A stretch of DNA of 35,356 bases, from assembly GCA_023388355.1 (NCBI GenBank), contig JAEWGI010000049.1, forward strand, positions 1-35,356, given 5' to 3'. Shown piece by piece: positions 31,178-35,356 of this stretch (within the stretch, counting starts at the first letter, position 1; each line of letters starts with the position of its first letter). The notes below the pieces were generated by a model. It did no database searches, was not told the origin of the DNA, and worked only from the letters and a program-made list of their open reading frames with translations. The translations under genes were made by a program, and so were the position numbers. Source of the stretch: Pseudomonadota bacterium (GTDB taxonomy: Bacteria; Pseudomonadota; Gammaproteobacteria; Xanthomonadales; Xanthomonadaceae).

Positions 31178-31972
31178 CTATTTCTCGACGAACGCGCGCT
31201 CGAACACGTAGTCGCCCGGCGTGCCGATCCTTGGCGCGGCGGTGAATCCGCGGCGGTCGAGCAGGGCGCGGAAGTCGGCCAGCACCTGCGGGCTGCCGCA
31301 GATCATCGCCCGGTCCCGGGCCGGGTCCAGCGGCTCCAGGCCCAGGTCGGCGGCCATGCGTCCGCTGTCGAGCAGCCCGGTCAGGCGGCCGCGCTGGTCG
31401 CGCCCCTGCCAGGGGAAGTCCTCGCGCGTCACCGCCGGGTAGTACAGCAGCTGGCGCGAGATCTGTTCGCCCAGGAACTCATGCCGCGGCAGCTCGTTGA
31501 GGATGTAGTCGCGATAGGCCAGGTCGGCTGCGCCGCGCACGCCGTGGGCGATGATCACGCGCTCGAAGCGCTCGTAGGTGTCCGGATCCTTGATGATCGA
31601 CAGCCAGGGCGCGAGCCCGGTGCCGGTGCCCAGCAGGTACAGGTTGCGGCCGGGATGCAGGTCGTGGATCAGCAGGGTGCCGGTGGGCTTGCGGCCAACC
31701 AGCAGGCTGTCGCCCGGCCGGATGTGCTGCAGGCGCGAAGTCAGCGGGCCGTCGGGCACCTTGATGCTGAAGAACTCGAGCTGCTCCTCCCAGTTCGCGC
31801 TGGCGATCGAGTACGCGCGCAGCAGCGGCTTGCCCCCGACCTCCAGCCCGATCATCACGAACTGGCCGTTGTCGAAGCGGAAACCGTCGTCGCGGGTGGT
31901 GGTGAAGCTGAAGTAGCTGTCCGTCCAGTGGCGGACGTCCAGCACCGTTTCGGTGCCGAAGGCAGACGACAT
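31178..31972 (-). CDS. fpr: Ferredoxin-NADP reductase
   Basis: This 264-residue FAD enzyme transfers electrons between NADPH and ferredoxin or flavodoxin. It closely resembles the Azotobacter/Pseudomonas subclass: HWTDSYFSFTTTRDDGFRF, NGQFVMIGLEVGGKPLLRAY, RAYSIAS (Arg52-Ser55, FAD site), FFSIKVPDGPLTSRLQHI, RKPTGTLLIHDL, GTGTGLAPWLSII (NADP site), AMICGSP and the C-terminal ERAFVEK. I place the start at 31972 because the -10 (TAGAAT) overlaps the upstream in-frame ATG at 32005, which would lie at or before the transcription start. It is divergent from the DUF488 gene. Fpr in related bacteria is induced by oxidative stress. Confidence 0.95.
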   Translation of the reverse strand: MSSAFGTETVLDVRHWTDSYFSFTTTRDDGFRFDNGQFVMIGLEVGGKPLLRAYSIASANWEEQLEFFSIKVPDGPLTSRLQHIRPGDSLLVGRKPTGTLLIHDLHPGRNLYLLGTGTGLAPWLSIIKDPDTYERFERVIIAHGVRGAADLAYRDYILNELPRHEFLGEQISRQLLYYPAVTREDFPWQGRDQRGRLTGLLDSGRMAADLGLEPLDPARDRAMICGSPQVLADFRALLDRRGFTAAPRIGTPGDYVFERAFVEK

Positions 31973-32005
31973 GCGGGAGAGGCGGGCGTGGGGTTGCGAA
32001 TGCAT

Positions 32006-32011
32006 ATTCTA
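32006..32011 (-). promoter_or_regulatory. -10 element of fpr (TAGAAT)
   Basis: On minus TAGAAT lies about 34 nt before the chosen ATG. A perfect inverted repeat (32018-32035) covers the expected -35 area. Confidence 0.5.
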
Positions 32012-32017
32012 TCCGGG

Positions 32018-32035
32018 GCGGCGATCCTTCGCCGC
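32018..32035. promoter_or_regulatory. Inverted repeat in the fpr/DUF488 divergent region
   Basis: GCGGCGA and TCGCCGC are perfect 7-bp arms around TCCT. It lies just upstream of the fpr -10 and could be a regulator site, though in GC-rich DNA such arms also occur by chance. Confidence 0.35.
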
Positions 32036-32073
32036 AAACCGGGGTCTGGGCATCTTGTCCACATCCCTGCTGG

Positions 32074-32085
32074 CACGATGGCGCC
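32074..32085 (+). promoter_or_regulatory. Possible leaderless promoter of the DUF488 gene
   Basis: CACGAT (32074-32079) followed by GGCGCC and the ATG at 32086. This has the same 6-nt spacing and the same GGCGCC spacer as trhO, but the hexamer is weaker. Confidence 0.35.
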
Positions 32086-32631
32086 ATGGATACGCTCTGG
32101 ACCATCGGCCATTCCACGCGCCCGCTGGAGGTTTTCGTGGCGATGCTCAGGGACGCCGGCGTGGCCTGCGTGGCCGACGTGCGCCGCCATCCGGGCTCGC
32201 GGCGCAACCCCTGGTTCGCGGCGGAGGCGCTGGCGGCCAGCCTGCCGGAGGCCGGGATCGGCTTCGCACCGATGCCGCAGCTGGGCGGCCGACGCAGGAC
32301 GCGGCCGGACTCGCCGCACACCGCCTGGCGCAACGCCAGCTTCCGCGGCTATGCCGACTACATGGACACGCAGGACTACGCCGCCGCCCGCGAACGCCTG
32401 TTCGCGCTCGCGCGGCAGGTGCCGACGGTGGTGATGTGCGCCGAGGCGATGTGGTGGAGCTGCCACCGCAGCCTGATCGCCGACGACGCCAGGGCCCGGG
32501 GCTGGACCGTGATCCACCTCATGGGCCCGGGCGATGCCCGCGAACACCCCTGGACGGGCGCGGCACGGATCGTCGACGGCCGCCTGGATTACAGCGCCCC
32601 CGAGGACGCGCAGGGGCAGCTGCCGCTGTGA
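32086..32631 (+). CDS. DUF488 family protein
   Basis: This 181-residue protein belongs to DUF488. It begins LWTIGHSTRPLEVFVAML, has CVADVRRHPGSRRNPWF and the family's cysteine motif VVMCAEAMWWSCHRSLIAD (Cys118, Cys126, His127, Arg128), which resembles a metal- or redox-active site. The biochemical role is not known to me. It is divergent from fpr, with which a redox link would be attractive but is unproven. No ribosome site precedes the ATG; a -10-like hexamer at 6-nt spacing suggests a leaderless transcript. It converges on the ABC gene with a 24-bp gap. Confidence 0.88.
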   Translation: MDTLWTIGHSTRPLEVFVAMLRDAGVACVADVRRHPGSRRNPWFAAEALAASLPEAGIGFAPMPQLGGRRRTRPDSPHTAWRNASFRGYADYMDTQDYAAARERLFALARQVPTVVMCAEAMWWSCHRSLIADDARARGWTVIHLMGPGDAREHPWTGAARIVDGRLDYSAPEDAQGQLPL

Positions 32632-32655
32632 ACGCGGTGGCGCGCGGGCGCGGGG

Positions 32656-34539
32656 TCAGCGGTAGCCCGACGCCTGCAGTTCGAACAGCTCGGCATAGCG
32701 TCCGCCCTGCGCCATCAGCTGCTCATGGGTGCCGCTGGCCTCGACCCGGCCGTCGGCCAGCACCAGGATCCGGTCGGCCATGCGTACGCTGGAGAAGCGG
32801 TGCGAGATCAGCACCGCGGTGCGGTCGTCGGACAGTTCCTTGAAGCGCTGGAACACCTCGAACTCGCTGCGCGCGTCGAGCGCGGCGGTGGGTTCGTCCA
32901 GGATCATCACCTGCGCATCGCGCATGTAGGCACGCGCGATCGCGATCTTCTGCCACTGCCCGCCGGACAGGTCGACGCCGGTCTTGAAGCGGCGCCCGAT
33001 CAGCTGTGCGTAGCCGCCGGGCAGTTCCGCGACCACCTCGTCGGCCATCGCCCGGCGCGCGGCGTCCGCGATCCGCGCCTGGTCGTCCATGCGGTCGATC
33101 TGGCCGACGCCGATGTTCTCGCCGGCGGTCAGGTGGTAGCGCACGAAGTCCTGGAAGATCACCCCGATGTTGGCGCGCAGGGCGTCGATGTCGTAATCGC
33201 GCAGGTCGTGTCCGTCGAGCAGGATCCGGCCCTCGTCCGGGTCGTACAGCCGGGCCAGCAGCTTGACCAGGGTGGTCTTGCCGGCGCCGTTCTCGCCCAC
33301 CAGGGCCAGCACCTCGCCGGCGCGCAGTTCGAAGTCCATGTGCCGCACCGCCCAGCGCTCCGCGCCCGGATAGCGGAAGCCCACGTCCTCGAATACGAAG
33401 CCCTGGCGGATCGGGGTGGGGAACGCGACCGGATTCTCCGGCGAAGTGATCTCCGGTTCGATCTCGAAGAACGAGAACAGGTCGTCCAGGTACAGCGCCT
33501 GTCCGGCCACCTGGGAGAAGCCGATCAGCAGGCCTTCGAGCAGCTGGCGCAGGCGGCGGAAGCTGCCGGCGAGGAAGGTCAGGTCGCCGATGGTGAAGTC
33601 GCCCTTGACCGTGCGCCAGGCGATGTAGGCGTAGGCGATGTAGTAGCCCAGCGTGCCGAGCGCGGCCAGCAGCGTGCCCCAGAACGCGCGCCGCCGCGCC
33701 AGCGCGCGGTTGGCGAGGTAGAACTTCTGCGCCAGGGTCCGGTAGCGGTCCACCAGAAAGTGGTGCAGGTTGAAGATCTTCACTTCCTTGGCGGTCTCGA
33801 CGCTGGCGCCGGTCTGGCGCACGTATTCGAGCTGTCGGCGCTCCGGCGTCCACTGGAAGTTGAGCGAATAGCCAAGCGCGTTGAAGTGCGATTCGCCCAC
33901 GAAGGCCGGAATCAGCGCCACCGCCAGCAGCACGATCAGCCACGGCGCGTACATCAGCAGGCCGATCGCGAAGCTGACCACCGTGATCGCGTCCTGCATC
34001 TGGCCGAACAGCTGCCCCATCAGGCTCATCCGGCCCATGGTCTGGCGGCGGGCGCGGTCGAGCTTGTCCTGCAGGTCGGGGTCTTCGAAGTCCTCGAGGT
34101 CGAGCGTGGCCGCGTGCTCCATCAGGCGCACGCTGGTGGCGTTGGTGAACAGCTCCGAGAGCTGGCCGTCGGCGTAGCTGACCAGGCGGCCGAGCAGGTC
34201 GGATACGATCGCCAGGCCGAATTCGAGCACCAGCAGCCACAGCAGGGTGTCCAGCTCGCCGGTCCGCCAGGCGTCGTGCAGGAATTCGAAGCCGGCGCCG
34301 AGCCCGACCAGGCGGATCGCCTCGTCGATGATCAGCTTGCCGATGTAGAGCATCACGATCGGCAGGAACGCGCGCACCACGCGCAGGCCGATGCTGGCCG
34401 TGGTCAGCGGGCGGCTGGTCTGCCAGATCAGCCGCAGGAACGGCGGGATGTTGCGCATCGCATTGAAGCGTTCGCGCAGGCTGGGACGGGCGTCGGCGCG
34501 GCTGGGCTTGGGCGTGGCTTCGGCGGCGCTGCGGCTCAT
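32656..34539 (-). CDS. ABC exporter, fused permease and ATPase
   Basis: This 627-residue half-transporter has an N-terminal six-helix transmembrane domain (about 35-340) and a C-terminal nucleotide-binding domain: Walker A GENGAGKTTLVKLL, Q-loop IFQDFVRYHLT, signature VDLSGGQWQKIAIARA, Walker B QVMILDEPTAALDA and switch LISHRFSSV. It should form a homodimer and export a lipid, peptide or drug; the substrate cannot be read. The membrane part resembles proteobacterial ABC exporters with the LFxFFEIEPEI linker. I place the start at 34539 (MSRSAAEATP): CACAAT ends exactly 6 nt upstream, and an earlier in-frame ATG at 34554 would lie upstream of the expected transcription start. Confidence 0.94.
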   Translation of the reverse strand: MSRSAAEATPKPSRADARPSLRERFNAMRNIPPFLRLIWQTSRPLTTASIGLRVVRAFLPIVMLYIGKLIIDEAIRLVGLGAGFEFLHDAWRTGELDTLLWLLVLEFGLAIVSDLLGRLVSYADGQLSELFTNATSVRLMEHAATLDLEDFEDPDLQDKLDRARRQTMGRMSLMGQLFGQMQDAITVVSFAIGLLMYAPWLIVLLAVALIPAFVGESHFNALGYSLNFQWTPERRQLEYVRQTGASVETAKEVKIFNLHHFLVDRYRTLAQKFYLANRALARRRAFWGTLLAALGTLGYYIAYAYIAWRTVKGDFTIGDLTFLAGSFRRLRQLLEGLLIGFSQVAGQALYLDDLFSFFEIEPEITSPENPVAFPTPIRQGFVFEDVGFRYPGAERWAVRHMDFELRAGEVLALVGENGAGKTTLVKLLARLYDPDEGRILLDGHDLRDYDIDALRANIGVIFQDFVRYHLTAGENIGVGQIDRMDDQARIADAARRAMADEVVAELPGGYAQLIGRRFKTGVDLSGGQWQKIAIARAYMRDAQVMILDEPTAALDARSEFEVFQRFKELSDDRTAVLISHRFSSVRMADRILVLADGRVEASGTHEQLMAQGGRYAELFELQASGYR

Positions 34540-34551
34540 GCCCGCATTGTG
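34540..34551 (-). promoter_or_regulatory. Putative leaderless promoter of the ABC gene
   Basis: On minus CACAAT (34551-34546) ends 6 nt before the ATG at 34539 and no ribosome site is present. The first base departs from consensus. Confidence 0.5.
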
Positions 34552-34670
34552 CATGCGGTGGCGGCGGCTGTCGTCACCGGATCAGGTCGCGTCGCCGCAG
34601 CGCGCACCCTTGGCGCGCCCCATCCCGGCTGCAGCCGAACCCTCATGACCGGCTCCCCGGCGTGCGGGGA

Positions 34671-34717
34671 GGGATGGGAGTCGGCGGTTCGCGCCCATGG
34701 GCGCGCACTCCCATCCC
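34671..34717. repeat. Inverted repeat copy with central palindrome
   Basis: GGGATGGGAGT (34671-34681) and ACTCCCATCCC (34707-34717) are perfect 11-bp arms. Between them GCGCCCATGGGCGC (34691-34704) is a perfect 14-bp palindrome. It lies between the ABC and PhoH genes and belongs to the same family as the repeats at 16638 and 25410. Confidence 0.75.
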
Positions 34718-34760
34718 GAGCTTCCAACCGCGAAGAGGGCGATGCTCCGCCGGCGGGGCG

Positions 34761-35356
34761 TCAGAGCACTTCCGACGCGTAATCCGCCAGCCGCGAGCGC
34801 TCGCCGCGGCGCAGGGTGACGTGCGCGCTGTGGGCCCAGTTCTTGAACCGGTCCACCGCATAGGTCAGGCCCGAGGTGGTCTCGGTGAGGTAGGGCGTGT
34901 CGATCTGCTCGACGTTGCCCAGGCACACGATCTTGGTGCCCGGGCCCGCGCGCGTGACCAGGGTCTTCATCTGCTTGGGGGTGAGGTTCTGCGCCTCGTC
35001 CAGGATCAGCCAGCGGCTGAGGAAGGTGCGCCCGCGCATGAAGTTGAGCGAGCGGATCTTGATCCGCGAGGCGAGCAGGTCGTTGGTGGCCGCGCGCCCC
35101 CAGCTGCCGCCTTCCTGGTTGTGGGTGAGGACCTCGAGGTTGTCGGTCAGCGCGCCCATCCACGGCGTCATCTTTTCCTCTTCCGTGCCCGGCAGGAAGC
35201 CGATGTCCTCGCCCACGCTGACCGTGGCCCGGGTCATGATGATCTCGCGGTAGCGCTGCTGGTCCATGGTCTGGGCCAGGCCCGCGGCCAGCGCCAGCAG
35301 GGTCTTGCCGGTGCCGGCGGTGCCGAGCAGGGTGACGAAGTCGATCTCCGGGTCCA
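34761..35356 (-). CDS. PhoH family ATPase, C-terminal part (runs off right edge)
   Basis: The frame is open to the right edge, giving the last 198 residues of a PhoH-like ATPase. Visible are Walker A (TLLGTAGTGKTLLALAAGLA), the segment TRATVSVGEDIGFLPGTEEEKM typical of PhoH, NFMRGRTFLSRWLILDEAQN with the Walker B acidic pair, LTPKQMKTLVTRAGPGTKIV, and GNVEQIDTPYLTETTSGLTY. The EDIGFLPG and DTPYLTE forms match the larger PIN-PhoH proteins (YlaK-like), in which an N-terminal PIN nuclease precedes the ATPase; that part would be outside the window. The family is linked to RNA metabolism, and PIN-PhoH proteins are RNA helicase/nucleases. The ABC gene lies downstream after 221 bp containing an inverted repeat. 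Confidence 0.92.
   Translation of the reverse strand, partial: DPEIDFVTLLGTAGTGKTLLALAAGLAQTMDQQRYREIIMTRATVSVGEDIGFLPGTEEEKMTPWMGALTDNLEVLTHNQEGGSWGRAATNDLLASRIKIRSLNFMRGRTFLSRWLILDEAQNLTPKQMKTLVTRAGPGTKIVCLGNVEQIDTPYLTETTSGLTYAVDRFKNWAHSAHVTLRRGERSRLADYASEVL

Noticed and set aside
31973..32005. Upstream ATG at 32005 for fpr
   Set aside because: The TAGAAT -10 lies directly before it, so this ATG would be at or upstream of the transcription start; Azotobacter-type Fpr also begins near 31972.
34540..34554. Upstream ATG at 34554 for the ABC gene
   Set aside because: It overlaps the CACAAT hexamer that is spaced 6 nt from the ATG at 34539.
1..35356. CRISPR arrays, tRNA or rRNA genes, insertion sequences, phage or toxin-antitoxin genes
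   Set aside because: None could be seen on either strand. The repeats present are inverted and dispersed, not regularly spaced direct repeats, and no transposase or integrase motif occurs.

Overview
The window is about 35 kb of very GC-rich bacterial chromosome. Gene content, codon use and regulatory style suggest a gammaproteobacterium of the Xanthomonadaceae/Lysobacteraceae (Luteimonas or Lysobacter type). This is inferred from features such as a DUF6164 protein, Azotobacter-like Fpr, RluF, SelO and many secreted peptidases; no 16S or other direct marker is present. About 31 genes can be supported. None looks recently acquired: there are no transposases, integrases, phage genes, tRNAs or CRISPR arrays.

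Layout. At the left edge (1-333, minus) is the start of an exported Arg/Gln/Pro-rich protein that runs out of the window. Then, on plus: a spermidine-synthase-fold protein, a secreted S9 peptidase overlapping an MHS-type MFS transporter, a YdcZ-like DMT protein overlapping an HD phosphohydrolase, a DUF6164 membrane protein, a secreted M17 aminopeptidase, and TrhO overlapping a small membrane protein. An XRE/MmyB regulator (minus) is divergent from a four-helix membrane protein, with a 19-bp palindrome between them. Next come a class I glutamine amidotransferase and a DEAD-box RNA helicase (both minus), then SelO (plus), a 33-residue lysine-rich protein, an MliC-type lipoprotein and an M14 carboxypeptidase (all minus), the last divergent from a POT peptide transporter plus rhomboid pair.

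The right half holds a 60-residue unknown protein (minus), a small GNAT, RluF, a cold-shock protein with a long leader, a DUF3298-type lipoprotein, cyclopropane fatty acid synthase, a secreted M3 dipeptidase (minus) divergent from an amidohydrolase plus glutathione peroxidase pair, a universal stress protein (minus), ferredoxin-NADP reductase (minus) divergent from a DUF488 protein, an ABC exporter (minus) and a partial PhoH-type ATPase (minus) that runs off the right edge.

Themes. Four exported peptidases (S9, M17, M14, M3), a prolidase-like amidohydrolase and a peptide transporter fit a protein-degrading lifestyle. A second group concerns stress and redox: glutathione peroxidase, universal stress protein, Fpr, SelO, Cfa and cold-shock protein. 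Two non-coding patterns stand out. First, -10-like hexamers lie exactly 6 nt before several ATGs, suggesting leaderless transcripts. Second, a dispersed family of long GC-rich inverted repeats lies between genes. I found no convincing large undescribed multi-gene system; the best leads are regulatory sites, two tiny proteins and two unusual domain fusions.
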